Shown here: positions 15,968 to 26,028 of the stretch, in pieces
How the letters are laid out: every line of letters starts with the position of its first letter
How positions within the stretch are numbered: the first letter of the stretch is position 1
Assembly: GCF_000633595.2 (NCBI RefSeq)
Contig: NZ_JIBU02000012.1
Location: 1,561 to 65,463, forward strand
DNA length: 63,903 nucleotides
Source: Clostridium drakei
GTDB lineage: Bacteria > Bacillota > Clostridia > Clostridiales > Clostridiaceae
Direction: 5' to 3'
The notes under the pieces: generated by a model
What the model saw: only the letters and a program-made list of their open reading frames with translations
Databases searched by the model: none
What the model was told of the DNA's origin: nothing
Program-made: the position numbers and the translations under genes

Positions 15968-16948
15968 ATGAAAAAGGTAATTATAATATTTACTGGTGGA
16001 ACAATATCCATGAAAAAAGATGAAAGTAATGCAGCAGTGCCATCTATGAGTGGTGGAGATATACTTGATTTAACTCCAGGTATAGAAAAAATTGCAAAAA
16101 TAGATTTTTTAGATTTTGGCATGGTTCCAGGGCCTCACATGACTCCAGAAAAAATGCTAGAGTTATCTAAAATAATAAGAAAAAAAGTTGAAATTGAAGG
16201 TTATGATGGAGTAGTAATTACTCATGGTACAGATTCATTAGAGGAAACTGCATATCTTGTAGATTTGACTTATAATGGCTCAAAGCCTGTAGTATTTGTT
16301 GGTTCAATGAAAAATAGTTCTGAATTTGGATGGGATGGTCCTTCTAATTTAATGGATGCAGTAAATACTGTGATATCTGAAGATGCAGTTAATAAGGATG
16401 TAATGGTAGTTATGAATAAAGAAATACATTCTGCTTCTCAAGTAACTAAAACTAGCACATACTCATTAGATACTTTTAAAAGTATGGATTTTGGACCTAT
16501 TGGAATTGTTGATAACAATAAGGCTAATTTTTATTACAGCTATAATAAAAAACAGTATATTCCTGCGGATAAAGTTGATGGAAATGTAGCACTTATAAAA
16601 TGTGGTTGTGGTATGGATGATAGTATTTTAAGATTTTGTGTGGATTCTGGAAGTCATGGAATAGTAATAGAAGGTATGGGAAGAGGAAATATTCCTCCTA
16701 AAATGGTACCAGGTGTAGAATATGCTTTAAGCAAGAAAATACCTGTGGTTCTAGTTTCAAGATGTCTTAAGGGAAAAGTTTCAGCGGATTATGGATATGA
16801 AGGTGCAGGAAGAGAACTTACTGAGATAGGAGTAATACTTGGAGACAATTTACCTGGTCAGAAGGCTAGAATTAAGCTTATAACAGCATTAGGGGTTACA
16901 AGAGATTTAAATAAAATAAAAGAAATATTTGAGAAGAAGTTTTACTAA
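15968..16948 (+). CDS. Asparaginase (type I-like, cytosolic)
   Basis: A 326-residue asparaginase with both catalytic threonine motifs: FTGGTIS at about residues 7-13 and ITHGTDSLEETAYLV at about 86-100, with the conserved Lys in VGSMK. It hydrolyses asparagine to aspartate and ammonia. No signal peptide once the ATG at 15968 (RBS AAGGAG at 15954-15959) is used; a longer in-frame start at 15917 lacks an RBS. It is followed by an Lrp-type regulator and aspartate 4-decarboxylase, so the three form an asparagine-to-alanine route. Confidence 0.9.
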   Translation: MKKVIIIFTGGTISMKKDESNAAVPSMSGGDILDLTPGIEKIAKIDFLDFGMVPGPHMTPEKMLELSKIIRKKVEIEGYDGVVITHGTDSLEETAYLVDLTYNGSKPVVFVGSMKNSSEFGWDGPSNLMDAVNTVISEDAVNKDVMVVMNKEIHSASQVTKTSTYSLDTFKSMDFGPIGIVDNNKANFYYSYNKKQYIPADKVDGNVALIKCGCGMDDSILRFCVDSGSHGIVIEGMGRGNIPPKMVPGVEYALSKKIPVVLVSRCLKGKVSADYGYEGAGRELTEIGVILGDNLPGQKARIKLITALGVTRDLNKIKEIFEKKFY

Positions 16949-16973
16949 AAACATTTTTTTAGGAGGTGTGTTT

Positions 16974-17417
16974 ATGGATATTACTGACTATAAAATAATT
17001 GAAATACTTCTTGAAGACGGAAGAATATCTATGAAGGAGCTGGCACAAAAGGTATCCTTAAGTGCACCAGCAGTAGCAGAAAGAATGAAAAGGCTTGAAG
17101 ATGCAAATATTATATCTGGTTACAAGGCTATTATAAACTATGAGAAATTGGGAAAAAATATTAATGTACTTATAAATTTAGATATGAAAGTGCAAAATAC
17201 TAAAAAGTTTATGGAATTTATAAGTACTGAAGATTCAATAGTAGAATGTCATCACGTTACTGGACCTTATTGCAAAATTCTTCGAGCAAGGTTAGGAAGT
17301 ATTGAAGATTTGGAAAGATTAATTGAGAAAATACAGAGATTTGGAAATACAGAGACATTTATAATGCTTTCTTCGGTGGTGAAAGATAAAGTTGAAATTG
17401 ATTTGGAAGATGATTAA
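16974..17417 (+). CDS. Lrp/AsnC family regulator of the asparagine/aspartate cluster
   Basis: A 147-residue protein with an HTH (ISMKELAQKVSLSAPAVAERMKRLE) and a RAM domain (ECHHVTGPYCKILRARL). ATG 16974 follows AGGAGGTG at 16961-16968. It sits between asparaginase and aspartate 4-decarboxylase, 25 nt after the former, so it probably senses asparagine, aspartate or alanine and controls the cluster. Target and effector are inferred from position only. Confidence 0.87.
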   Translation: MDITDYKIIEILLEDGRISMKELAQKVSLSAPAVAERMKRLEDANIISGYKAIINYEKLGKNINVLINLDMKVQNTKKFMEFISTEDSIVECHHVTGPYCKILRARLGSIEDLERLIEKIQRFGNTETFIMLSSVVKDKVEIDLEDD

Positions 17418-17492
17418 GTATAGGAATAGAGGATATTAAAACTATATAGTAAAATTTTTTAAATAAAAGATGAATTAATCAGGAGGAAAATT

Positions 17493-19124
17493 ATGAATAA
17501 TTATAATCTTCAACGTGAAGAAATAGAGAGAGTTTATGGAAAAATTAGCCCTTTTGAACTTAAAGACAGATTAATAAGTTTAGCTGAAGAATGCAAAGAA
17601 AGTAGTGCACATTCACTATTAGATGCAGGTAGAGGAAATCCAAATTGGATTGCAGCAACACCAAGAGAAGCCTTCTTTACATTTGGCCAGTTTGCTGTGG
17701 AAGAAAGTAGAAGGGTATGGAGTGAGAATGATTTGGGCGGCATGCCACAAAAATCAGGAATTGCAGCTAGATTTTTAGAATTTTTAAATAAAAATGAAAA
17801 TGCACCAGGAGTTCAGCTTTTAAGAAAAATGATTAACTATGGTGTAACAGTAAAAGGTTTTGATGCTGACGAGTGGATATATGAGTTAACAGATGGTATT
17901 ATTGGAGACAACTATCCACAGCCAGATAGAATGCTTAAGCATGTAGAAGGTATAGTTCATGATTATTTAATTCAAGAACTATGTTATAACGAGCCTTTGG
18001 AAAGAAAATTTGATTTATTTGCAGTAGAAGGAGCTACTGCAGGAATGTGCTATATTTTTGACAGTTTAATTGCAAATAATATATTATCAAAGGGAGATAA
18101 AATAGCACTTATGGCTCCAATTTTTACTCCTTATTTAGAAATTCCACATTTACCAAGATATAATTTTGAAGTAGTTGAGCTTTTAGCTGAAGAAGTAGGT
18201 GACAATGGAACACATACAGGTCAATATTCTCATTCAGAACTTGAAAAACTTTGTGATCCAAGTATAAAAGCTTTATTTATAGTTAATCCAAGTAATCCTC
18301 TTTCTGTAGCAATGAAGCCTGAAATAGTAAAGGATTTGAAGAAAATTGTGGAAAATCATAATCCTGATCTTATGATTATTTCAGATGATGTATATGGTAC
18401 TTTTGTGGATGATTTTCATTCATTAATGGCAGATTTGCCTTACAATACCCTTGGTGTATACTCATTTTCAAAATATTTTGGAGTAACAGGTTGGAGACTT
18501 GGAACTATTGCGTTATATGAAAATAATGTATTTGATAAGTTGCTTAGAGAACTTGATGAAGATAAAAAGGAGAGAGCAAGAATACGTTATTCTGGAATTT
18601 CAACTAATCCTGAAACAATTCCTTTTATTGATAGAATTGTGGCAGACAGTAGACAGGTAGCACTTAACCATACTGCAGGATTATCTACTCCTCAGCAGGT
18701 GCAAATGGCATTTTTCTCATTGTTTGCTTTAGTAGATAAGGAAAATAGATATAAAAAATTAACTAAAGATATTTGCCATCGTCGTCAGAAACTGTTGTTT
18801 AAAGGCTTAGGTTTAAAACTTACAAATGATCCATTTGATGCTGCGTATTATACTCAATTTGATTTATTAGAATGGGCTAAATATAATTATAGTGAAGAAT
18901 TTGCTAATTATTTAAAAAATAATTATAGACCAATAGATGTTCTATTAAAACTTGCAGAAGAATCTTCAATTGTACTTTTAAGTGGCAGTGGCTTCCACGG
19001 ACCTGAATGGTCTATAAGAATATCTCTTGCAAATTTAAGTGATGAATGTTATTCAAAAATTGGAGAAGTTATTCGCAAAATATTAGAAAATTATGCAGAG
19101 AATTGGAAACAAATAAAGGCTTAA
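17493..19124 (+). CDS. Aspartate 4-decarboxylase (bifunctional aminotransferase)
   Basis: A 543-residue PLP enzyme of aminotransferase fold I. The PLP lysine lies in YSFSKYFGVTGWRLG (about residues 324-338) and the substrate-site Asn/Pro in IVNPSNPLS (about 267-275). Length and the N-terminal helical extension (SPFELKDRLISLAEE) match bacterial aspartate beta-decarboxylase, which gives alanine and CO2 and has side aspartate aminotransferase activity. With an aspartate:alanine antiporter this reaction can generate proton-motive force and resist acid; no such antiporter gene is in the window. RBS AGGAGG. Probably follows the asparaginase and Lrp genes in one transcript, with a 75-nt gap. Confidence 0.88.
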   Translation: MNNYNLQREEIERVYGKISPFELKDRLISLAEECKESSAHSLLDAGRGNPNWIAATPREAFFTFGQFAVEESRRVWSENDLGGMPQKSGIAARFLEFLNKNENAPGVQLLRKMINYGVTVKGFDADEWIYELTDGIIGDNYPQPDRMLKHVEGIVHDYLIQELCYNEPLERKFDLFAVEGATAGMCYIFDSLIANNILSKGDKIALMAPIFTPYLEIPHLPRYNFEVVELLAEEVGDNGTHTGQYSHSELEKLCDPSIKALFIVNPSNPLSVAMKPEIVKDLKKIVENHNPDLMIISDDVYGTFVDDFHSLMADLPYNTLGVYSFSKYFGVTGWRLGTIALYENNVFDKLLRELDEDKKERARIRYSGISTNPETIPFIDRIVADSRQVALNHTAGLSTPQQVQMAFFSLFALVDKENRYKKLTKDICHRRQKLLFKGLGLKLTNDPFDAAYYTQFDLLEWAKYNYSEEFANYLKNNYRPIDVLLKLAEESSIVLLSGSGFHGPEWSIRISLANLSDECYSKIGEVIRKILENYAENWKQIKA

Positions 19125-19277
19125 AAATGAAATAAAGCATTCAATAAAATGAAAAAAAATAATATTCCGAAAATATATTTTTGTATTGACAATAAAAAAT
19201 ATGAATGTTAGAATGAAAAAAATTAAGAAAACAAAATAGTTTGAAAAATAAATTTTTAAAAAATATTAAAAAATGTA

Positions 19278-19306
19278 TTGACAGAAATTAAAATCTAAGG
19301 TATACT
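19278..19306 (+). promoter_or_regulatory. Promoter of the leu/ilv operon
   Basis: TTGACA (19278-19283) and TATACT (19301-19306) with an exact 17-nt spacer start the tandem T-box leader. A weaker candidate (TTGACA 19186-19191) lies upstream. Confidence 0.8.
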
Positions 19307-19320
19307 CATATACAACATTA

Positions 19321-19536
19321 AAAACTGTGATAGGGATCAAGTAAATATGGTTAATATTTTAAAGAGAGTGAACATTTTGGTGGAAGTTCATAAATGTTAC
19401 ATATTGAAACTCACCCTGGAGTTGCAGGCTGAAATAGCAGTAAGCTGTGCCGGTGGAAGCCGTTATATAATTGAGTAATAAATTTGGGTGGTAACGCGAC
19501 AGATCTTCGCCCCATAGCGGAGGTCTGTTTTTTTTA
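19321..19536 (+). promoter_or_regulatory. T-box leader 1 (probably leucine tRNA)
   Basis: A complete T-box. Stem I contains the AGTA/GAA loop-E pair and a specifier region GAAACTCA. The antiterminator core GGGTGGTAACGCG is at 19486-19498, and a terminator (CAGATCTTCGC 19500-19510 with 19518-19528) is followed by eight T. The best specifier is CUC (Leu), followed by A; ACU (Thr) is the other possible reading. The UGGU bulge would pair with a tRNA ending ACCA (A73), consistent with tRNA-Leu and not with tRNA-Asn (G73). The core differs from consensus (GGTAACGCG rather than GGTACCGCG). Confidence 0.88.
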
Positions 19537-19568
19537 TACAAATTATTTGGACTATATAAAATAATATA

Positions 19569-19784
19569 AAAGCTTAGATAGGGATCAAGTAAATATGACT
19601 AGTGTTTTACAGAGAGTGGAAGTAGGTGAAAATCCACAAATGCTGCATATTGAAACTCACCCTGGAGCTGCAGGCTGAAATAATAGTAAGCTGTGCCGGT
19701 TATGCCGTTATAAAATCAAGTGAAAAATTTGGGTGGTACCGCGAACAGACTTCTCGCCCCATGGTGGATGGCTGTTTTTTTTAT
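19569..19784 (+). promoter_or_regulatory. T-box leader 2 (tandem copy)
   Basis: A second full T-box directly downstream of the first, with the same specifier context (GAAACTCACCCTGG) and the consensus core GGGTGGTACCGCG at 19731-19743. Its terminator stem (about 19745-19775) is interrupted by mismatches before a T8 run, so it may terminate less tightly than copy 1. Both must read through for the operon to be expressed, which predicts a steeper response to uncharged tRNA. Confidence 0.88.
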
Positions 19785-19886
19785 ACCTAAAATTAATTAG
19801 ATATAAATTTCCAACTTATCATTGGAAACTTATTATATATCCTTTGTAAAATAATGTAAAATATGTAATTGAAAGGAGGAAAAATA

Positions 19887-20093
19887 ATGTCAAAATTTCA
19901 AGGCAAATCACAATCAGTAAATTTTAAGGGGGTTAATTCAATGGTATCAGAATGGAATAGAAATAGTTCAGTAAATGATTCAGAAGTTTTAGTTTCTCAA
20001 AATAATAGTGCATACTATGAATACTTAAGAGAAATGAAAAATGGAGACTTCAATGACACTTGTGATTATGCAGCATCTTTTATGACATTTTAA
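19887..20093 (+). CDS. Small protein of unknown function, copy 1 (50-68 aa)
   Basis: Not a family I recognise. Two starts are credible: ATG 19887 after AAAGGAGG (19872-19879) giving 68 residues, and ATG 19941 after AAGGGGG (19926-19932) giving 50 residues that align end to end with the second copy. Over 50 residues, 39 are identical and most changes are conservative or synonymous, showing it is translated and under selection. It is acidic and aromatic, with a single Cys and the conserved tail DFNDTCDY..SFMTF. It has no signal peptide or transmembrane segment. It lies between the T-boxes and ilvC, so is induced with branched-chain amino acid synthesis. Confidence 0.7.
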   Translation: MSKFQGKSQSVNFKGVNSMVSEWNRNSSVNDSEVLVSQNNSAYYEYLREMKNGDFNDTCDYAASFMTF

Positions 20094-20130
20094 AAGTTAA
20101 AATAATTATATTAAAAAGGAGGTTAAATCA

Positions 20131-20283
20131 ATGTCTGAAGAATGGAATAAAAATAGTTCAGTAGATAATACAGAAGTTTTAGTTTCTCAAAATGGTGGGG
20201 CATATTATGAATATTTGAGAGACATGAAAAATGGAGATTTCAATGATACTTGTGATTATTCAACATCTTTTATGACATTTTAA
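20131..20283 (+). CDS. Small protein of unknown function, copy 2 (50 aa)
   Basis: ATG 20131 after AAGGAGG; encodes MSEEWNKNSSVDNTEVL... ending CDYSTSFMTF. It is 39/50 identical to copy 1, and the duplicated unit includes the RBS. It starts 37 nt after copy 1 stops and lies 73 nt before ilvC. Codons differ at third positions (for example tac/tat, gac/gat) while the protein is kept. It could be a small accessory or regulatory protein of the pathway, or a secreted or modified peptide precursor; nothing in the sequence decides. Confidence 0.72.
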   Translation: MSEEWNKNSSVDNTEVLVSQNGGAYYEYLRDMKNGDFNDTCDYSTSFMTF

Positions 20284-20344
20284 AAGTTAAGAAAAATTGT
20301 ATTAACAAAAGTATATTAAATAAAAAAACTCATGAATAAATTAG

Positions 20345-21349
<1,005 letters not shown>

Positions 21350-21378
21350 TAAATTTAGCACTATAGGGAGGTCTTTTT

Positions 21379-22923
21379 ATGGATAAGAAAATATATATAT
21401 TTGATACAACTTTGAGGGATGGGGAACAAACACCAGGAGTTAGTTTAAATCTTCAAGAGAAGTTAGAGATAGCAAAGCAGCTTGAAAAATTAGGTGTAGA
21501 TGTCATTGAAGCAGGGTTCCCCCTTGCTTCAAAAGGAGATTTTGAAGCAGTTAAAGCAATTGCTAAGAATGTAAAGGGACCTGTTATTGTAGGCCTAGCT
21601 AGAACATCAAAGAAAGATATAGATCGTGCTTGGGAAGCTCTTAAATATGCTGAAAAACCTAGAATACACACATTTATAGCTACTTCAGATCTTCATATGG
21701 AGCATAAATTAAAAATGAAACCAGATGAAGTATTAAATACAGCTGTAGAAATGGTTAAGTATGCCAAAGCATTGTGCCCAAGTGTAGAATTTTCACCAGA
21801 GGATGGAACAAGAACAAGACCTGAATTTTTATACAAGGTATTAGAAGCTGTAATAGATGCTGGAGCCGATATACTTAATATACCTGATACTGTAGGATAT
21901 TCAACACCAAATGAATATGGTGCATTTATTAAAGGAATTAAAGAAAATGTTCCTAATATTGAAAAAGCAATTATAAGTGTTCACTGTCATAATGATTTAG
22001 GTTTAGCTGTGGCAAATTCTTTGGCAGCTATTGAAAATGGAGCAACACAGATAGAATGTGCAGTAAATGGCTTAGGAGAAAGAGCTGGTAATGCAGCACT
22101 AGAAGAAATTGTGATGGCTATCAAAACACGATCAGATAATTTTAATTGTTATACGGATATAGTTACAGAACAAATAAATAAAACTAGTAATTTAGTAAGT
22201 CATATGACAGGTGTAGAAGTTCAACATAACAAGGCTATTGTGGGAGCTAATGCTTTTGCTCATGAATCAGGTATACATCAACATGGAGTATTAAATTGCA
22301 GGGAAACTTATGAAATAATGACTCCAGAATCCGTAGGCTTAAAGAAAAACTCTATAGTGCTTGGTAAACATTCAGGAAGACATGCTTTTGAAGAAAGATT
22401 GAAAGAATTGGGATATGCTAATTTAAGTAGTGATAAAATAAATGAAGCTTTTATAAAGTTTAAGGATTTAGCAGATAAGAAAAAATCTGTTTCAGATGAG
22501 GATATTGAAGCTTTAGTTATACAGGAAGCTTTTCAAATTCCAGAACTATTTAAGCTTGAGTATTTTCAAATTTCAAGTGGAAACAGTACTTTAGCTACAT
22601 CTACAGTGAAGCTTGGTTTTGAAGATAAAAAGCTTGAAGAAGCTTCATTAGGTGATGGACCAGTGGATGCAACCTTTAAAGCTATTGAAAAAGCTATTGG
22701 AATTGATGTGATATTAAAGAATTATTTCTTAAAGGCCATTGGTAGTGGAAAGGATGCATTAGGAGAAGTGACTTTGAAGATTGAAAAAGATAATAGAATC
22801 TATTCTGGTAAAGGAATTAGCACAGATGTTATTGAATCCAGTGCAAAGGCTTTTATAAATGCTATTAATAAAATGCATTACGAAATGAATTATGATGCCA
22901 ATGAAGTTAAGCAAGTACAATAA
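21379..22923 (+). CDS. 2-isopropylmalate synthase
   Basis: A 514-residue LeuA. The TIM-barrel catalytic domain has [15 protein letters not shown] (about residues 9-23), [11 protein letters not shown] (about 199-209) and [15 protein letters not shown] (about 289-303). A C-terminal LeuA allosteric domain (about 385-505) indicates leucine feedback inhibition. It joins acetyl-CoA to 2-oxoisovalerate, committing to leucine. It starts 29 nt after ilvC with GGGAGG. A 180-nt gap with a small palindrome (23008-23021) separates it from leuC. Confidence 0.95.
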   Translation: MDKKIYIFDTTLRDGEQTPGVSLNLQEKLEIAKQLEKLGVDVIEAGFPLASKGDFEAVKAIAKNVKGPVIVGLARTSKKDIDRAWEALKYAEKPRIHTFIATSDLHMEHKLKMKPDEVLNTAVEMVKYAKALCPSVEFSPEDGTRTRPEFLYKVLEAVIDAGADILNIPDTVGYSTPNEYGAFIKGIKENVPNIEKAIISVHCHNDLGLAVANSLAAIENGATQIECAVNGLGERAGNAALEEIVMAIKTRSDNFNCYTDIVTEQINKTSNLVSHMTGVEVQHNKAIVGANAFAHESGIHQHGVLNCRETYEIMTPESVGLKKNSIVLGKHSGRHAFEERLKELGYANLSSDKINEAFIKFKDLADKKKSVSDEDIEALVIQEAFQIPELFKLEYFQISSGNSTLATSTVKLGFEDKKLEEASLGDGPVDATFKAIEKAIGIDVILKNYFLKAIGSGKDALGEVTLKIEKDNRIYSGKGISTDVIESSAKAFINAINKMHYEMNYDANEVKQVQ

Positions 22924-23103
22924 AAATGAACATATTTATATGAAAACTATAAATCATTTAGGATAACTTTCATTAACTATAATTTGTTAATAAAAATGGA
23001 TTTTTACACCTATAAATAGGTTAAAGAATACAATAAAATAAGTTTTGTAATATTATTTAAAATACAAATGTTAACTTAAACACATAGATAGGGGGCAAAT
23101 AAT

Positions 23104-24369
23104 ATGGCGATGACTATGACACAGAAAATTTTAGCTACTCATGCAGGACTTGAAAGTGTAAAACCTGGACAATTGATAAAGGTAAAATTGGATTTGGTAT
23201 TAGGTAATGATATAACCACTCCTGTGGCTATTAAGGAATTTGACAAAATAGGAGTAAAAAAGGTGTTTGACAAGAAAAAAATAGCTATTGTTCCAGATCA
23301 TTTTACACCTAATAAGGATATAAAATCTGCTGAGCAGTGTAAGTGTACAAGGGAATTTGCGTGTAAAATGGAAATTGAAAATTATTTTGAAGTTGGACAA
23401 ATGGGAATAGAACATGCACTTATTCCTGAAAAAGGATTAGCTATTTGTGGAGATGTAATAATTGGTGCAGATTCTCATACTTGTACTTATGGTGCTTTAG
23501 GCGCATTTTCTACAGGTATTGGAAGTACTGATATGGGAGCAGGTATGGCTACAGGAGAAGCTTGGTTCAAGGTTCCAGAAGCTATAAAGTTTGTATTAAA
23601 GGGAAAGATGGCACTTTGGGTAAGTGGAAAAGATGTTATTCTTCATATTATAGGAATGATAGGAGTAGATGGTGCCCTTTATAAATCTATGGAGTTTACA
23701 GGAGAAGGTTTAAAAAATTTATCTATGGATGATCGTTTTACTATGGCTAACATGGCTATTGAAGCAGGTGCTAAAAATGGAATTTTTGAAGTAGATGATA
23801 AAACAATAGAATATGTAAAAGAACATTCAAATAGAGAATATACTGTTTACACTGCAGATGAAGATGCAGAGTACAGCAGAGTTATAGAAATAGATTTATC
23901 ATCTATAAGACCTACAGTTGCATTCCCACATTTACCTGAAAATACAAGAACTATTGATGAAGTCGGAGAGGTTTTTATAGATCAAGTAGTTATAGGCTCC
24001 TGTACTAATGGAAGAATAGAAGATTTAAGAGCAGCAGCTAAGGTCTTTAAAGGAAACAAAGTTAATAAGAAAGTAAGAGCAATTATATTCCCTGCAACTC
24101 AGAAGATTTATCTTGAAGCTTTAAGAGAAGGACTTTTAGAAATATTTATAGAAGCTGGAGCAGTGGTTAGTACGCCTACTTGTGGACCTTGCCTTGGAGG
24201 GCATATGGGGATTTTAGCCAAAGGAGAAAGAGCTATTGCAACTACTAATAGAAATTTTGTAGGAAGAATGGGACATCCAGAAAGTGAAGTATATTTAGCA
24301 AGTCCAGCGGTAGCAGCAGCCTCAGCAATTACAGGGAAAATTTCATCTCCAGAGGAGGTAGCAAAATAA
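23104..24369 (+). CDS. 3-isopropylmalate dehydratase large subunit
   Basis: A 421-residue aconitase-family large subunit. The [4Fe-4S] ligands are the Cys in [11 protein letters not shown] (about residue 300) and the two in [13 protein letters not shown] (about 360-363); [14 protein letters not shown] is the conserved substrate region. It isomerises 2- to 3-isopropylmalate with LeuD. ATG 23104 is chosen from RBS GGGGGC at 23091-23096; two further in-frame ATGs follow closely. Its stop overlaps the leuD start. Confidence 0.95.
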   Translation: MAMTMTQKILATHAGLESVKPGQLIKVKLDLVLGNDITTPVAIKEFDKIGVKKVFDKKKIAIVPDHFTPNKDIKSAEQCKCTREFACKMEIENYFEVGQMGIEHALIPEKGLAICGDVIIGADSHTCTYGALGAFSTGIGSTDMGAGMATGEAWFKVPEAIKFVLKGKMALWVSGKDVILHIIGMIGVDGALYKSMEFTGEGLKNLSMDDRFTMANMAIEAGAKNGIFEVDDKTIEYVKEHSNREYTVYTADEDAEYSRVIEIDLSSIRPTVAFPHLPENTRTIDEVGEVFIDQVVIGSCTNGRIEDLRAAAKVFKGNKVNKKVRAIIFPATQKIYLEALREGLLEIFIEAGAVVSTPTCGPCLGGHMGILAKGERAIATTNRNFVGRMGHPESEVYLASPAVAAASAITGKISSPEEVAK

Positions 24370-24860
24370 TGATTAAGGGTAAAGCAATTAAATATGGAAA
24401 TAATGTGGATACAGATGTTATTATACCAGCAAGATATTTAAGCACAAGTGATCCAAAAGAACTAGCAGCTCACTGTATGGAAGATTTAGATAAGGATTTT
24501 AGAAACAAAATATCAAATGGAGCTATTATGATAGCAGGAAAGAATTTTGGATGTGGCTCTTCAAGAGAACATGCACCTATTGCCATTAAAGCATCAGGTA
24601 TAGGATGTATTATAGCAGAAACTTTTGCAAGAATATTTTTTAGAAATTCAATAAACATAGGACTTCCTATAATGGAATGTACTGAAGCAGCAAAAGATAT
24701 TGAAGAAAATGATGAAGTAACTATAGATGTTTCTACAGGAATAATAAATAATATTACTAAGAATAAGACTTATACTGCAGTTCCTTTTCCAGAATTTATG
24801 CAGAAGATTATAGATGCAGATGGACTTATAAATTATATTAAGCAAGAGGTGAATGAATAA
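24369..24860 (+). CDS. 3-isopropylmalate dehydratase small subunit
   Basis: A 163-residue LeuD with the swivel-domain motif [12 protein letters not shown] (about residues 58-69) and [13 protein letters not shown] near the N-terminus. It forms the heterodimer with LeuC. The start overlaps the leuC stop (TAATG) and its end overlaps leuB, indicating translational coupling across leuC-leuD-leuB. Confidence 0.95.
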   Translation: MIKGKAIKYGNNVDTDVIIPARYLSTSDPKELAAHCMEDLDKDFRNKISNGAIMIAGKNFGCGSSREHAPIAIKASGIGCIIAETFARIFFRNSINIGLPIMECTEAAKDIEENDEVTIDVSTGIINNITKNKTYTAVPFPEFMQKIIDADGLINYIKQEVNE

Positions 24861-25927
24861 TGAAAATAGCAGTAATGCCAGGAGACGGAATAGGTAAAGA
24901 GATAATTAAACAAGGAATAAAGGTAATAAAGGCAATTTCAAATAAATCTAAATGTGATTTTGAAATTAAAGAAGTGTTAATAGGTGGAGCTGCTATAGAT
25001 GAAACAGGATCTCCACTGCCAGATGAAACCATAGAAATTTGTAAAAATAGTGATGCAGTGCTATTAGGCGCTGTAGGTGGACCTAAATGGGATAAACTTC
25101 CAGCAAGTTTAAGACCTGAAGCAGGTCTTTTGGGTATAAGAAAGTCTTTAGGAGTGTTTGCTAATTTAAGACCAGCTATTTTATTTCCTCAGCTTAAATC
25201 TGCTTCAAATTTAAAAGAAGAAGTATTAGGCAATGGTTTAAATATTATGATTGTTAGAGAACTAATCGGTGGTGCTTATTTTGGAGAAAAAAAGAGAGTA
25301 GATATAAAAGAAGGACAAAGAGCTTCAGACACTATTGTTTATTCTACTCCTGAAATAGAGAGAATTGTAAAAATGGCCTTTCAGGTTGCAAGAAAAAGAA
25401 ACAAAAAGCTTACATTAATAGATAAAGCAAATGTACTTGAAAGTTCAAGGCTTTGGAGAGAAGTTACAAACAAGATATCAGAACAGAATAAAGATGTAGA
25501 GTTAAATTACATGTATGTTGACAATGCAGCTATGCAGCTTATTCGTGATCCTAAGCAGTTTGATACTATTGTCACTGAAAATATGTTTGGGGACATTTTA
25601 AGTGATGAGGCATCTATGCTTACTGGTTCTTTAGGAATGCTTCCTTCTGCAAGTTTGGGAGAAGGGAAAGTTGGTATGTATGAACCTATTCATGGATCAG
25701 CTCCAGATATTGCAGGATATGATAAAGCTAATCCTATTGGAACTATTATGAGTATTGCAATGATGTTTAGATACAGCTTTAATATGGAAGAAGCAGCAAG
25801 AGATGTAGAAAATGCAGTTTCAAGGGTTTTAGATAAAGAATATCGTACATCAGATATTATGGAACAAGGGAAGATATCAGTGGGAACAGAAAAAATGGGA
25901 GATCTTATAACACAAGAAATTCAATAG
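24860..25927 (+). CDS. 3-isopropylmalate dehydrogenase
   Basis: A 355-residue isocitrate/isopropylmalate dehydrogenase-family protein: [10 protein letters not shown] at the start, GAVGGPKWD (about residues 70-78), [20 protein letters not shown] (metal-binding Asp, about 236-250) and the NAD-site HGSAPDIAG (about 273-281). It oxidises and decarboxylates 3-isopropylmalate to 2-oxoisocaproate. Overlaps leuD by its first base. A hairpin TGAAAAG...CTTTTCA at 25950-25967 follows, possibly an RNA processing or stability element before ilvB. Confidence 0.95.
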   Translation: MKIAVMPGDGIGKEIIKQGIKVIKAISNKSKCDFEIKEVLIGGAAIDETGSPLPDETIEICKNSDAVLLGAVGGPKWDKLPASLRPEAGLLGIRKSLGVFANLRPAILFPQLKSASNLKEEVLGNGLNIMIVRELIGGAYFGEKKRVDIKEGQRASDTIVYSTPEIERIVKMAFQVARKRNKKLTLIDKANVLESSRLWREVTNKISEQNKDVELNYMYVDNAAMQLIRDPKQFDTIVTENMFGDILSDEASMLTGSLGMLPSASLGEGKVGMYEPIHGSAPDIAGYDKANPIGTIMSIAMMFRYSFNMEEAARDVENAVSRVLDKEYRTSDIMEQGKISVGTEKMGDLITQEIQ

Positions 25928-26028
25928 AGCGGGTAGATAATGGGATAAATGAAAAGGGGGCTTTTCATAATATATAATTTGGGGAATTCCTATTATACCT
26001 TAAATATATAAAATAAGGGGGCAAACTA

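Noticed and set aside
19321-19536. An asparagine T-box for the upstream asparaginase cluster
   Set aside because: The UGGU bulge predicts A73, while tRNA-Asn has G73; the leader also lies downstream of that cluster and upstream of ilvC.
19359-19541. 60-residue minus-strand ORF
   Set aside because: It lies entirely within T-box leader 1, whose RNA structure explains the sequence.
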